Shown here: positions 38,678 through 48,159 of the stretch, piece after piece
Numbering within the stretch: the stretch's first letter is position 1
How the letters are laid out: each line of letters begins with the position of its first letter
Origin: Ideonella sp. WA131b
GTDB lineage: Bacteria; Pseudomonadota; Gammaproteobacteria; Burkholderiales; Burkholderiaceae_C
Direction: 5' to 3'
NCBI GenBank assembly: GCA_023657425.1
Contig: JAGTJW010000001.1
Location: 434,001 to 498,000 of the forward strand
Length of the DNA stretch: 64,000 nt
Position numbers and translations under genes: made by a program
Notes under the pieces: model-generated
Told to the model about the DNA's origin: nothing
Databases searched by the model: none
What the model saw: the letters and a program-made list of their open reading frames with translations, nothing else

Positions 38678-39590
38678 GTCTTCTCACGTGACACTGCGCC
38701 AGTTCCGCTACTTCATTGCAGTGGCCGAGAGCGGTTCGGTGGCTGCGGCCTCGCGGCTGCTGAACATCGCGCAGAGCGCGGTCACCAAGAGCATGCAGGA
38801 GCTGGAAGACGAGCTCGGCCGCCGGCTCTTCGAGCGCAGCCCGCGCGGCATGTTGCTCACGCCCGAAGGCCATCGCTTCCTGGCCAACGCGCACAAGGTG
38901 CTGGCTACGGTGGCCGAGGCCACGCGCGAGCGCGGCGAAGGCGGTGGCGGACTCGTGGGCACGCTCGCGGTGGGCGTGACCAGCCTGGTGGCCGGCTACT
39001 ACCTGAGCGAGCTCTTCAGCCGCTACCGGCGCAGTTGCCCGCGCGTGGAAGTGCTGGTGGTCGAGGACACGCCGCGTTTCCTGGAGCACCTGCTGATCAA
39101 CGGCGAGCTCGACGTGGCGATGATGCTGAGCAACGCGCTCACCGAGCCGCAGGCGCTGGTGGCCGAGACGTTGACACGCAGCCCGAGCCGCGTCTGGCTG
39201 CCCTCGGACCACCCGCTGACGCAGCAGTCCGAACTGACGCTGGCCGACTGTGCCAACTGCGACCACGTGGTGCTCGAGGCCGACCGCATCGACGAGTTGA
39301 TGGCCGCGGTGTGGACGCGGCTGCAGCTGCGCCGCCGGACGATCCTGCGCACCAGCTCGCTCGAAGCCGTGCGCTCGCTGGTGGGCGCCGGCGCGGGCAT
39401 CGCGCTGCTGCCCGACTTTCTGTACCGGCCATGGACGCTGGACGCCGAGCACGTGGAGGTGCGGCCGCTGCGCGATGCGCTGCCCACGGTGGATGTGGGC
39501 CTGGTCTGGCGCCGCGGCAGCGGCATCAAACCCGCGGCCGCCGAGTTCATCGAGATGGCGCGCGAAGGATCGCGCAGCCGGCGGTTCTAG
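38676..39590 (+). CDS. LysR-family transcriptional regulator
   Basis: 304 residues, complete. N-terminal HTH: LRQFRYFIAVAESGSVAAAS and RLLNIAQSAVTKSMQELEDE. Effector domain with GTLAVGVTSLVAGYYLSELF and a C-terminal VGAGAGIALLPDFL. The start lies back to back with the broken osmoprotectant transporter frame, its possible former target. The TAG stop (39588-39590) lies within the 6-base target duplication of the IS1634-family element, so the insertion left the coding sequence unchanged. Confidence 0.93.
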   Translation: MSSHVTLRQFRYFIAVAESGSVAAASRLLNIAQSAVTKSMQELEDELGRRLFERSPRGMLLTPEGHRFLANAHKVLATVAEATRERGEGGGGLVGTLAVGVTSLVAGYYLSELFSRYRRSCPRVEVLVVEDTPRFLEHLLINGELDVAMMLSNALTEPQALVAETLTRSPSRVWLPSDHPLTQQSELTLADCANCDHVVLEADRIDELMAAVWTRLQLRRRTILRTSSLEAVRSLVGAGAGIALLPDFLYRPWTLDAEHVEVRPLRDALPTVDVGLVWRRGSGIKPAAAEFIEMAREGSRSRRF

Positions 39591-39591
39591 C
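39586..39591. repeat. Target-site duplication, left copy (IS1634-family element)
   Basis: TCTAGC, repeated at 41556-41561 on the other side of the element. It includes the LysR stop codon TAG. Length fits the family (5-6 bases). Confidence 0.85.
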
Positions 39592-41555
39592 CTGAAGTTC
39601 CACCGCCGCCGGCCCAGATCTCCTTTATCCATCAAGCACTTGCGATGGATTTCAGGTTTGGTTTTCTGACTACGGCTGGATGGCCTGTATGAGCGCCATG
39701 GCGCGCTGTTGGTGTGCCGTGGCGGTGGTGAGCACCTCGAAGGTCGGCGCATCGGCGCCAGCACCGGATGTGCGGCAGGTGTTGCGCACGAGAGTGGCCA
39801 TCTCCGCCATCAGGGTGGCGAAGCTGTGCGCAGGCTGCGCGTCGTCGAGCGACTTCGATGCGGCCTTGCGCTGCGCCGAGGCCGAGCGTTTGGCTGGCGC
39901 TACTGGATCGCGCGTGGCTTTGGCGGCTTGGTCGGTATCGGCGAACATCAGCTCGCGCCAGGCCTCGCGCATGTGCCACTCGACGTAGAACGCCAGCATG
40001 CACAACAGGATGTGCGCGCGCACCCGGTCAGCCAAGCGGTGATGGATGGGCCGCACCTTCAGGTCCACCGTCTTCAGTGATCGGAACGCGCGCTCCACGT
40101 TGGACAGGGCTTTGTAGCTGCGCACGCAATCCGGTGCGCCCATGCGCTTGGCGTCCAGCGAGGTTCGAATGACGTACAGGCCGTCCAGCGCCGCCTCGGC
40201 GTTGATGGCGTCTTGCCTTCTCGCCCAGGCGAGTGTTGCCTCACCGATGCTCAGCTCGAAGTGCTTGGCCACCTTGTGGCGGTTGATGATCTTGCCCACC
40301 TGCACGCCGATCTTGTCCTGCCCGGTGAGTCGGCCCGCATCCACGCTGGCCTTGATCACGGCCAGCAAGGCCTCGGTGGACTGCAGCAGGCTCTCACGCT
40401 TGTGCGCCCTCAGCTTGGCCAAGGCGTCGTTGCGGCAGGCCACCAGGCGCTCGCCGGGATAGTCAGGCGAGGTGATCTCGGCCAGATTGCGCTGATCGAA
40501 CAAGCCAAGTTGCAAATGGCCCTGCTCGACCAGCGAGCGGATCGAGACGCTCTTGAGCGCCGTGATCCAGTCGATCCCGCCTTGGCCGCGAAGATCGTCA
40601 ATAGCCTTTTGCGACACCATGCCGCGGTCGCCCACCATCACCACCTGCGCCAGACCGAAGCGCTCGCGCACACGCCGCACGGCGGGCAGGAAGGTCAGGC
40701 TGTCCGACGTATTGCCCTCGAACACCGAGACCGCCACAGGGCAGCCACGCGCATCGGTAAGCAAGCCGTAGTTGACCTGCAGCGTGCCGGGCCGGCCATC
40801 TCGGCTGTAGCCCCGCTTGGCCAACGGGCAGGTGCTGCCCTCGAAGTAGCTCGACGACAGGTCATACAGCACCAAGGCATCCTCGCGCAGGTGGCGCGCG
40901 GCGAGCTTCTTCTCGATGGCGTCTTGGCGGGCCAGCAACCAATCCATGGCGGCATACAGATCGTTCTCGGTGGCCTCAACAACGCCGAAGTCCTCGGCCA
41001 GGGTCGAGCAGTGCCAACGCCGGGAGGTAGCCAGCTTGGTGTCGGGCTGCACGATGCGCGAGGCCACCATGGCCAGCACCAAGTCGCGTTCACGGCTGGG
41101 CTGCGACGCGACAACCGAGGCCAGCCCCAGGCGCTGCATGGCCACAGCGACGGCCTGCACGTGGCCATGGGCGCGCGAGCGCACGACCTCGAAGGCCTGG
41201 GAGGCGGGAACGAAGGTCTCGCCTTGCAGCGAGCGCCGGATGATGTCGATCAGCGCATCGGGCAGATGCGACAGGTTACCCAGGGTCTCGTTCTTGACCT
41301 TGCCGTTTTCGCGGTAGCTGCGGCGCAGCAGGTGGGTGCAGTAGACCTTGTCCTTGTACGCTCGCTTGGTGGTGACGACGTGTGCGGTTCCGGTGCGAGA
41401 TGCCATGTCCGCCATTCTGGATCAATATGCGCGCAAGATCAACACAGTTTAGTGACTACACATTCAGGCACAAAAAAGGCCAAAAAGGGCCGAATTTGTG
41501 AGTCGTGACAAGCACTTGGCTACGCCACGCCTTAAGTCAGGGTGCGGAACTTCAG
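39592..41555 (-). mobile_element. IS1634-family insertion sequence, 1964 bp
   Basis: Left end CTGAAGTTCCAC, right end complement CTGAAGTTCCGC; ten bases are a perfect inverted repeat, with weaker match beyond. Flanked by TCTAGC duplications. One long transposase gene runs on the minus strand. The stretch between transposase start and right end (41416-41555) is more AT-rich and probably carries its promoter. Confidence 0.9.
39670..41415 (-). CDS. IS1634-family (DDE) transposase
   Basis: 581 residues, frame intact. Typical segments are KDKVYCTHLLRRSYRENGKV at the N-terminus, LVLYDLSSSYFEGSTCPLAK (first Asp), VVMVGDRGMVSQKAIDDLRG (second Asp), and the region SYKALSNVERAFRSLKTVDL followed by KVRPIHHRLADRVRAHI (catalytic Glu). 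Family size and layout match IS1634. Composition is closer to the host than in the IS4-type element. Confidence 0.95.
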   Translation of the reverse strand: MADMASRTGTAHVVTTKRAYKDKVYCTHLLRRSYRENGKVKNETLGNLSHLPDALIDIIRRSLQGETFVPASQAFEVVRSRAHGHVQAVAVAMQRLGLASVVASQPSRERDLVLAMVASRIVQPDTKLATSRRWHCSTLAEDFGVVEATENDLYAAMDWLLARQDAIEKKLAARHLREDALVLYDLSSSYFEGSTCPLAKRGYSRDGRPGTLQVNYGLLTDARGCPVAVSVFEGNTSDSLTFLPAVRRVRERFGLAQVVMVGDRGMVSQKAIDDLRGQGGIDWITALKSVSIRSLVEQGHLQLGLFDQRNLAEITSPDYPGERLVACRNDALAKLRAHKRESLLQSTEALLAVIKASVDAGRLTGQDKIGVQVGKIINRHKVAKHFELSIGEATLAWARRQDAINAEAALDGLYVIRTSLDAKRMGAPDCVRSYKALSNVERAFRSLKTVDLKVRPIHHRLADRVRAHILLCMLAFYVEWHMREAWRELMFADTDQAAKATRDPVAPAKRSASAQRKAASKSLDDAQPAHSFATLMAEMATLVRNTCRTSGAGADAPTFEVLTTATAHQQRAMALIQAIQP

Positions 41556-41561
41556 TCTAGC
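41556..41561. repeat. Target-site duplication, right copy (IS1634-family element)
   Basis: TCTAGC immediately outside the right inverted repeat, identical to 39586-39591. Confidence 0.85.
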
Positions 41562-41723
41562 GCCGGGAGGCGGAGGTCGCGGCGGCTGCCCCTGGCGTTG
41601 GTCTGGGGCCGAAGCGGCCACCGCAGGGCACGGGCCGATCGGAACTTGGATTGCTGACGCTTTCACCAGGACCGGGTACGCGTGCAGGTTTCCGTTGGCG
41701 GCACGACTGTCGGTCGAGCCCGC

Positions 41724-43025
41724 TCAGACCGGCCAGTGCAGCGTGGCACGCAGGCCGCCTTGGGAACGGCGCCCCAGGCTCAACCGGCCGCCGTGGGCTT
41801 CGATGACCTCGCGGGCCAACGCCAGCCCCAGGCCCGTGCCACCGCGCTTGGTGGAGTAGAACGGCAACAAAGCCTGGGTGAGCACGGCGTCGCTCGCGCC
41901 AGGCCCTCGGTCGGCGACGCTGAGCTGCCAGTGCGCACCCTCGCAGCGCAGGCGCAGCTGCACCTCGGTGGCAGCGCTGCCGCTCTCGTGGGCGTTTTTC
42001 AGCAGGTTGAGCAGCGCTTGCTCGAACTGCGCGGCGTCCACCCAGCCTGGCGTGGTCGGCACGGAGCCATCGACTGCAAACGGCTGCAAGGCCTGCAGCC
42101 GCGCCAGCCACGGCCCCCAGTCCAGAGCTGCGCGCTGCGGTGCCGGCAGTTTGGCGAACTGGGCGTAGCCGGCCAGGAAGGCGTGCAAGTGGCGTGAGCG
42201 TGCTTCGATGCGCTCAAAGACCTCGGCGAGCTGCGCTTCGTCGGCACGCCGGGCGAGTTCGGCGCCGCTGTGCGCCATCGACTGCATCGGCGCCAGCGAG
42301 TTGTTCAGCTCGTGGCTGAGCACACGCAGCACCCGCTTCCAGGCGGCCACCTCCTGGCGCGCAAGTTCCTGCGTCAGCGGCCGCAGCAGCACCAGGCGCA
42401 GCGGCAGCCCTTGCAGCAGCAGCAGGCGTTGGCTGACGAGCCATCGGTCGCCCTCGGGGTCACTGCCCAGCTGCACCAGGCCTTCGGCGCGGCTGCTCAG
42501 CAACTCGGCCACACCCGCCGGTGCGGCTTGCAGCAACTGGCTCAGGTGCAGGCCTTGCAGCCTGCGCCCTTCGGCCAGCAGCTGGCGGGCCGCGAGGTTG
42601 GCCACCAGCACCTCGTCGGCCTCGCTCAGCAGCAGCAGCGCCACCGGCGTGTGCTGCACCAGGGTGTCCAGCAGCCACTCGCGCTGCGCCAGCTGCTGAC
42701 GCTCGGCGCGGATGGTTTGAGCCAGCTGCTGGTACGCCAGGGCCAGGGGTTGCAGCTCACGCCAGCGGGTATCGCGGGTGAGCTGGGGGCCGAAGTCGCC
42801 CTCGCGCCAGCTCAGCACCAGCGTGTCCAGCGCGCTCGAAAGCGCTTGCAGCGGCGCCAACACAGCCCCTGCTGCAAGCCCGCCCACGGCGGTCGCAACG
42901 GCCAGCGCCAACACCAGCGACACTCCACCGCCGGCGCCCCAGTGCTGTGCCAGCGCTTGCGTGCCCAGTGCGGCCGCGCTGCAGGCCAGCGCCACCAGCA
43001 CCACCGCACCGCGCAGCGACTTCAC
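41724..43025 (-). CDS. NtrY-like sensor histidine kinase with very short periplasmic loop
   Basis: 433 residues from GTG 43025, overlapping the response regulator stop (GTGA). Two transmembrane helices at about 6-25 and 35-57 are joined by a loop of roughly 9 residues (AQHWGAGGG). A PAS-like middle follows, then H-box RVLRVLSHELNNSLAPM (His238), N-box NLLKNAHESG, and G-boxes DRGPGASD and GTGLGLALAREV. It should phosphorylate the adjacent NtrC-like regulator. The tiny loop marks it as an intramembrane-sensing kinase, the type that often works with an ABC transporter in envelope or antimicrobial stress. It is the last gene of the efflux operon. Confidence 0.92.
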   Translation of the reverse strand: MKSLRGAVVLVALACSAAALGTQALAQHWGAGGGVSLVLALAVATAVGGLAAGAVLAPLQALSSALDTLVLSWREGDFGPQLTRDTRWRELQPLALAYQQLAQTIRAERQQLAQREWLLDTLVQHTPVALLLLSEADEVLVANLAARQLLAEGRRLQGLHLSQLLQAAPAGVAELLSSRAEGLVQLGSDPEGDRWLVSQRLLLLQGLPLRLVLLRPLTQELARQEVAAWKRVLRVLSHELNNSLAPMQSMAHSGAELARRADEAQLAEVFERIEARSRHLHAFLAGYAQFAKLPAPQRAALDWGPWLARLQALQPFAVDGSVPTTPGWVDAAQFEQALLNLLKNAHESGSAATEVQLRLRCEGAHWQLSVADRGPGASDAVLTQALLPFYSTKRGGTGLGLALAREVIEAHGGRLSLGRRSQGGLRATLHWPV

Positions 43026-44350
43026 AGCCCGTGATGCGCCAGGCGCCGGTACAGCGCCTGGCGTGAAAGCCCCAGCGCGGCGGCGGCCCGGCTCACGTTG
43101 CCGCCGTGGCGGGCCAGGCACGCTTGGAGCTGCTCGCGCGAGGGCTCGTCAAGGTTGCGGCTTTCGATCGTTGGAAGCGCCTCGGCCAGGCCGAGGTGCT
43201 CGGGCTGCAAGGTCGTGGCGCCATCGGCCAACACCAAGGCGCGTGCGATGCAATGCCGCAGCTCGCGCACCTCACCCGGCCAAGCGTGTGCACGCAGGCG
43301 CGCCAGCGCGGCATCGCTGAGCAGGGCGCGGCCGCCCAGGAAGCGCTCAGTCAGCGGAGCCAAGTCTTCGGGCCGCTCGCGCAACGGTGGCAGCCGCAGC
43401 TCGATGCCGTTGAGCCGGTAGTACAGGTCGTCGCGGAACTGGCCGGTCTTCATCAAGGCCGGCAGGTCGGCGTTGGTGGCCGAGAGCACACGCACATCGG
43501 CATGGTGTTCACGCGGGCTGCCCAGCCGCAGATAGCGGCCGGTCTCCAGCACCCGCAGCAGCTTGGCCTGGCCGGCGGGGGGAAGGTTACCGATCTCGTC
43601 CAGGAACAGGGTGCCGCCGCGGGCGGCCTCCACATGGCCCATGCGTGCGCGCTGGGCGCCGGTGTAGGCGCCGGCCTCGGCGCCGAAGAGCTCGGCCTCG
43701 ATCAGTTCGGCCGGCAGCGCGCCGCAGTTCAGTGCCACAAACGGGCCCTGGGCACGTGCCGAGTTGGCATGCAGCAGTTGCGCGATGTGTTCCTTGCCGC
43801 TGCCCGCAGGGCCGGTGATGAGCACCGGCAACTGCGAGCGCGCCACCGGCCCGGCCAGCTCCAGCAGGCTCAACATCGCCGGTGACTCGGCCACCAGATC
43901 GCCCAGTTGCACACGCTCGCGCAGCCGCGCCCAGCGCGTCCGCAGCTGCTGGCGCTGCTGCTGCGCCTGCGCTTGCGTCTCGGCCAGCTCCAGCAGGTTT
44001 TCCACCGTGGCCAGCAGCTTGGCGTCGTCCCAGGGTTTGGCCAGGTAGTCGGCCGCGCCGAGCTTGACCAGCTGCACCGCACGTTCGAGCTGCGTCCAGC
44101 CGGTGAGCAGGATCACCGGCAGGTCCGGCCGCACCGCGCGCACCTGCGCAAAAAGCCGCGCGCCTTCGTCGCCGCTGGTGGTGTCGGCGCTGAAGTTCAT
44201 GTCCTGAATGACAAGGTCGGCCTGAGCCAGCTGCGCCAGACCCGCGTCGGGCGTGAGTGCAAGGCGGCACTCGACGCCGCGCAGCGACAGCAGCAGTTGC
44301 AGCGCGGCGCCGACGTCGGGGTTGTCGTCGATGACGAGGACGGTGGGCAT
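43022..44350 (-). CDS. Sigma-54-dependent response regulator (NtrC family)
   Basis: 442 residues. Receiver domain with acidic pair IDDN at 7-10, phospho-acceptor Asp50 (VIQDMNF) and KPWDD. AAA+ domain with Walker A GPAGSGKE, sigma-54 contact loop GAYTGA in place of the usual GAFTGA, and Walker [11 protein letters not shown]. Fis-type HTH at the C-terminus ([20 protein letters not shown]). It is expected to activate a -24/-12 promoter; the best one in the region is upstream of this same operon at 50137-50152, suggesting autoregulation. It starts 10 bases after the second permease. Confidence 0.95.
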   Translation of the reverse strand: MPTVLVIDDNPDVGAALQLLLSLRGVECRLALTPDAGLAQLAQADLVIQDMNFSADTTSGDEGARLFAQVRAVRPDLPVILLTGWTQLERAVQLVKLGAADYLAKPWDDAKLLATVENLLELAETQAQAQQQRQQLRTRWARLRERVQLGDLVAESPAMLSLLELAGPVARSQLPVLITGPAGSGKEHIAQLLHANSARAQGPFVALNCGALPAELIEAELFGAEAGAYTGAQRARMGHVEAARGGTLFLDEIGNLPPAGQAKLLRVLETGRYLRLGSPREHHADVRVLSATNADLPALMKTGQFRDDLYYRLNGIELRLPPLRERPEDLAPLTERFLGGRALLSDAALARLRAHAWPGEVRELRHCIARALVLADGATTLQPEHLGLAEALPTIESRNLDEPSREQLQACLARHGGNVSRAAAALGLSRQALYRRLAHHGL

Positions 44351-44360
44351 CGTGCTCGGA

Positions 44361-45575
44361 CTATGCCCGCATCGCAGCCGCAGCCGGCAGCCCGCTGGCG
44401 CGCCGTGCCGGCGCCAGCACCGCGAGCTGGCCCAGCCACAGCAACAGCACCGCGCCCAGTGGCAGGTAGAACCACGGCAGCGCCGGCGCGCCTTGCGGTT
44501 GCATCACGAACTGCGAGATCGCCAGCGCGGCGCCGGCCCCCACCACCACGCCCAGGCCACACAGCAGCAGGTTCTCGAGTTGGAAATACTGGCGGATCTG
44601 CGACTTCGTCGCCCCCAGCGCACGGCGCACGCCGATCATGCGCGTGCGCTGCTCGACCCAGAAGCTGGCCAGGCCAACGATGCCGAAGGCCGTCACCGCC
44701 AGCAGCGCGATGCACACACCGGCCAGCAGCCAGGTCATCGCGCGGTCTTCGGCGTCGTAGGCCTTGCGCATGTCGCTCAGCGTTTCGCCGCGGCGTACAC
44801 CACGGCGCGGGTCGATCTCGCGGATCAGCGCAGTGGCGGCCTTGATCACCTGCTGCGCTTGGCCCGGCTCGACACGCAGCATGTACGTGCCGCCGCGGAA
44901 GCTCTGCCGCACCGGCGCGATCAGCGCGTACTGCGAGCGGTTGGCGCGTGGGTTGGTGTTCGGCAGCGTCTCCACCACGCCGACGATGGTCGAAGGACCG
45001 CTGAAGACGGACAGCGGCTTGCCCACCGCGTTCTGCCCAGGGTACATGGCCTCGGCCAGCGCGCGGTTGACGATCAACACCGGAACCTTGAGGTCCGGCT
45101 CGCTGGCGAAGCGGCTCGCAGACAGCACCTCTTCGGGCTGGAAGTTGCGCCCGGCCACCAGCTTCAGTCCGAGCACGGGCAGCAAGTGCTCGTCGCCGTC
45201 GTAGTTGCTGGCGCTGACGCGGGTGCCGCCGCGCTCGGGCCGGTTGCTCACGCCGCTGTTGTTGTGGCTGTCGCCGTAGATCACCTGGTTGCTCACGGCC
45301 GCGCCGCGTACACCGGGCAGCGCACGCAGGCGGCGCAGGTCTTCGGCGGTCAGTGGGTCGGCTTCCTTGATCGGCGAGACTGCGCGAAGGTCGATGTTGA
45401 CCAGCTCGTGCTCGGACAGCCCACGATCAGCCACCAGTCGTTCAGCGCGCACCGTGATCATGTGCAGCGCGTGGCTCACGAACGCCAGCGCGAGCGCCAC
45501 TTCGACGACGATGAGCCCGGCGGATATGCGGTGGCGCGCGAGTGTGGACAAGATGGGACGTAGGCTCATGTTCAT
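44361..45575 (-). CDS. FtsX/MacB-type ABC permease, second
   Basis: 404 residues from ATG 45575, overlapping the first permease stop (ATGA). One N-terminal transmembrane helix (SAGLIVVEVALALAFVSHAL), a large periplasmic domain with MacB_PCD character, then three C-terminal helices (TWLLAGVCIALLAVTAFGIV, LLCGLGVVVGAGAALAI, LPLGAVLLLWLGQLAVL), with the FtsX motif IGVRRALGATKSQIRQYF between them. Together with the preceding permease and the ATPase it forms a mechanotransmission-type transporter with the adaptor and TolC-like protein. It has no fused ATPase. Confidence 0.92.
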   Translation of the reverse strand: MNMSLRPILSTLARHRISAGLIVVEVALALAFVSHALHMITVRAERLVADRGLSEHELVNIDLRAVSPIKEADPLTAEDLRRLRALPGVRGAAVSNQVIYGDSHNNSGVSNRPERGGTRVSASNYDGDEHLLPVLGLKLVAGRNFQPEEVLSASRFASEPDLKVPVLIVNRALAEAMYPGQNAVGKPLSVFSGPSTIVGVVETLPNTNPRANRSQYALIAPVRQSFRGGTYMLRVEPGQAQQVIKAATALIREIDPRRGVRRGETLSDMRKAYDAEDRAMTWLLAGVCIALLAVTAFGIVGLASFWVEQRTRMIGVRRALGATKSQIRQYFQLENLLLCGLGVVVGAGAALAISQFVMQPQGAPALPWFYLPLGAVLLLWLGQLAVLAPARRASGLPAAAAMRA

Positions 45576-46882
45576 TGCACCTTCAGTTGCTGCGCGGGGC
45601 TGACCAGCGTCGCGCGCCAGGCCGGAAGCAAACCCGCCAGCAGCGCCGCAGCCAGGCCCAGCAGCAGGGTCAAGCCGAGTTGGTTCGGGTCCATCTGCGC
45701 CAGCTGGGCGTAGCTGCTGGGGCCCTGGCGCACCGCCCACAGACCGGCCAAGCTCAACAGCGCGCCCAGCGCGCTGCCCAGCAGCCCGACCAGCCCGGCC
45801 TCGACGAGAAACTGTGTGAACACGGTGCGTCGGCTGGCGCCGAGCGCGCGGCGGATGCCGATCTCGCCAGCGCGGCGCAAGGTCTTGGCCAGCAGCAGGC
45901 CGGCCATGTTGACCAAACACACGCCAAGGAAGCCAAAGGCCAGGAAGGCCTGCAAGCGCACGTCGTCGGGCACGGCGCGGTAGTGGTCCAGCACCTGCGG
46001 CACGTTGCGCAACCGCACATTCACCGGGCGTTGAAAGCGACCTGCGGTGCGTTGCGCTTCGCTGTAGCGCTCCAGGTAGTTCTTGTAGCTTGCGGCCGCC
46101 TGCGCGTTCGGCAGCTCGACCCAGTACTGCACCCAGGCGCACTGAGCCTTCAGGCCGAGCGGGCCGTCAGCACCGGCGCCGTCGCCCCAGCAGTTCATGT
46201 TGCCGCTGCGGCCGAACTTGGCCGCCATCGCGCTGCTGAAGGGCAGCCACAGCTGCTGGTTGCGGCCGTAAGGGCCGATGGTGAAGTCGAAGAACATGGG
46301 GCTCAGCGGCCAAGGCTTCATGACGCCGATCACTTGAAAGCTCTGGCCGCGCACTTGCACGGGCTGACCCACTGCGGTCGTCTCGTCGCCGAAGAGCTGG
46401 CGCGCCAGTTCGCTGCCGATGACCACGACCCGTGCGGCGTCGCGGTCCTCCTCGAGCGTCCAGCTCCTGCCCTGCGCCAACGGCGCTTCGAACATGGCAA
46501 AGAAGTCGCTGCTGGCATAACGCGCCTCGACAAAAAAGGGCTCCGCGCCGGGCGTCTCTCGCACCACCCCCAGGTTGGCGCCGCTCATCAGGGTCTGGCG
46601 CGGCGCCTGGGCCTCGCGCAGCAGGGCCTCGGCGTCGAAGCGGGTGAGCTGGAACTGCGGCTCCTCCCCGGGCGTGTAGTCGACCAGGTCGCCGGCGTCG
46701 ATCTGCACTTCGTAGAGTAGCTGGCTTTTGCCTGGGATGGGGTCGGCGGCAAGCACGCGATAGACCGTGAGCGTGGTCATGCAGGCGCCGATGCCCAGGC
46801 CCAGGGCCAGCAGCATCAGCAGTGTCAGCACTGGACTGGCGCACAGCGCGCGCAGGGCGGTGCGCAGGTGGTCGGCGAACAT
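45572..46882 (-). CDS. FtsX/MacB-type ABC permease, first
   Basis: 436 residues from ATG 46882 (TGATG overlap with the TolC-like gene; an in-frame TTG one codon earlier is less likely). Same four-helix layout as its partner: SPVLTLLMLLALGLGIGACM at the N-terminus, a large periplasmic domain, and IGIRRALGASRRTVFTQFLV between C-terminal helices. It is clearly a diverged paralogue of the next gene, so the transporter is probably a heterodimer of permeases. Confidence 0.92.
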   Translation of the reverse strand: MFADHLRTALRALCASPVLTLLMLLALGLGIGACMTTLTVYRVLAADPIPGKSQLLYEVQIDAGDLVDYTPGEEPQFQLTRFDAEALLREAQAPRQTLMSGANLGVVRETPGAEPFFVEARYASSDFFAMFEAPLAQGRSWTLEEDRDAARVVVIGSELARQLFGDETTAVGQPVQVRGQSFQVIGVMKPWPLSPMFFDFTIGPYGRNQQLWLPFSSAMAAKFGRSGNMNCWGDGAGADGPLGLKAQCAWVQYWVELPNAQAAASYKNYLERYSEAQRTAGRFQRPVNVRLRNVPQVLDHYRAVPDDVRLQAFLAFGFLGVCLVNMAGLLLAKTLRRAGEIGIRRALGASRRTVFTQFLVEAGLVGLLGSALGALLSLAGLWAVRQGPSSYAQLAQMDPNQLGLTLLLGLAAALLAGLLPAWRATLVSPAQQLKVQ

Positions 46883-48159
46883 CAACGGGTCTCCAGAAAG
46901 GTGTTCAAGAGCAGGAGCGCGGCAGCGTCGAAGCGGCCTTGGGCGGCCAGGGCTTCGATCCAGGCCACCCAGGCATCGGCCTGCGCTTGTGCGGCCAGTT
47001 GGCGCAGCTGGGTCTGGGTCTGCAGCGCCAGCAACACGTCGCTGGTGCTGCGGCTGCCCTGCTCCTGGCCAACTCGCATCGCACTGACTGCTTGCGCCGC
47101 GGCTTCGAGCGCGCCCTGGGCGGTGGCGTGCTGCTCGCGCGCGGCGTCCAGCCGCTCCAGCGCGGTGGCCAGCAACCGCTGCTGCTCACGCTCGGCCTGG
47201 CTCAGCAAAGCTGCGCTGGTGGCCAGGCGGGCCTGCGCGGCAGCACGGCCGGCGGCGCGTTCGCCGCTATCCCACAGCGGCAAGCGCAGCTCCAGCTGCC
47301 AGCTCTTGCGGGACGCGAGGCCCGTGGGACCCTGCAGGTCGCGCTGCGCCTGGACCGCCAGGCTGAGCTGCGGCCAGCCGGCGCGGCGCGCGGCGCCGAG
47401 TTCGTCTTCGCGCGCCGCCTGTTCGCGGCGCAACGAGTTGATGAGCGGCGCACTCAGCGCGCTGGCGCTGTCCGGCACCGGTGGCAGCGCCTGTGCGGCC
47501 AGCGGCACCAGTGGCGCATCGAGCAGTGCTGCATCGCCGCTGTGCGCCACCAGCTGGTGACGCAGTGCGCCCAATTGCTGCGCGGCGCCGCGGGCGTTGG
47601 CTTCGGCCAGCCACTGAAAGCTCTGGCTCTGGCGCCAGTCCACGGCCGCGGCCAGGCCTTCGCGGAGACGCACCTGCATTCGTGCGGCCTCTTGCGCATA
47701 GGCCTGGGCGAGCTGCTGCTGGGTGGCCAGCAGTTGGGTTTGCGCATGCCACTGCACGTAGAGCGTGGCGCTCAGCTGGCGCAGCTGCTGCGCGGCGTGA
47801 TCGGCGTCCAGCTCGCGGGCGGCCAGGCGCTGCTGCTGGGCGCGTTTGGCCAGCCACTGTTCGGCCTGCAACAGCGGTTGGTTCAGGCTCAGCGTGCCTT
47901 GCTGCGGCCCCTGGGCGCTGCTGCCGCCGGTGCGATCCCATTGCAGCGCCAGCTGCGGCCCGAGGCGGCTGCCGGCCAGCGCCACCAGTGCCTGCTGTTC
48001 CGCGCGTGCGGCCTCAGCGCTGTGCATCTGCGGCGCTTGCTGCTCGGCACGTTGGTGCAGCGCGAGCAGATTCAGCGCATCGGCAGCAGCTTGGGCGCTG
48101 GCTGCGGCCACCGTGGCGGCCAGCGCGAGGAGCCCCAGCCTCAGCGGCCCACACCTCAC
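46882..48159 (-). CDS. TolC-like outer-membrane efflux protein
   Basis: 425 residues, GTG start overlapping the ATPase stop (GTGA). Signal peptide (LRLGLLALAATVAAASAQAA), then long amphipathic helices rich in Gln and Ala with the internal duplication of the outer-membrane factor family, and short beta segments (ASRKSWQLELRLPLWDSGER). It forms the exit duct for the FtsX-type pump and is encoded between the ATPase and the permeases. Confidence 0.88.
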   Translation of the reverse strand: MRCGPLRLGLLALAATVAAASAQAAADALNLLALHQRAEQQAPQMHSAEAARAEQQALVALAGSRLGPQLALQWDRTGGSSAQGPQQGTLSLNQPLLQAEQWLAKRAQQQRLAARELDADHAAQQLRQLSATLYVQWHAQTQLLATQQQLAQAYAQEAARMQVRLREGLAAAVDWRQSQSFQWLAEANARGAAQQLGALRHQLVAHSGDAALLDAPLVPLAAQALPPVPDSASALSAPLINSLRREQAAREDELGAARRAGWPQLSLAVQAQRDLQGPTGLASRKSWQLELRLPLWDSGERAAGRAAAQARLATSAALLSQAEREQQRLLATALERLDAAREQHATAQGALEAAAQAVSAMRVGQEQGSRSTSDVLLALQTQTQLRQLAAQAQADAWVAWIEALAAQGRFDAAALLLLNTFLETR

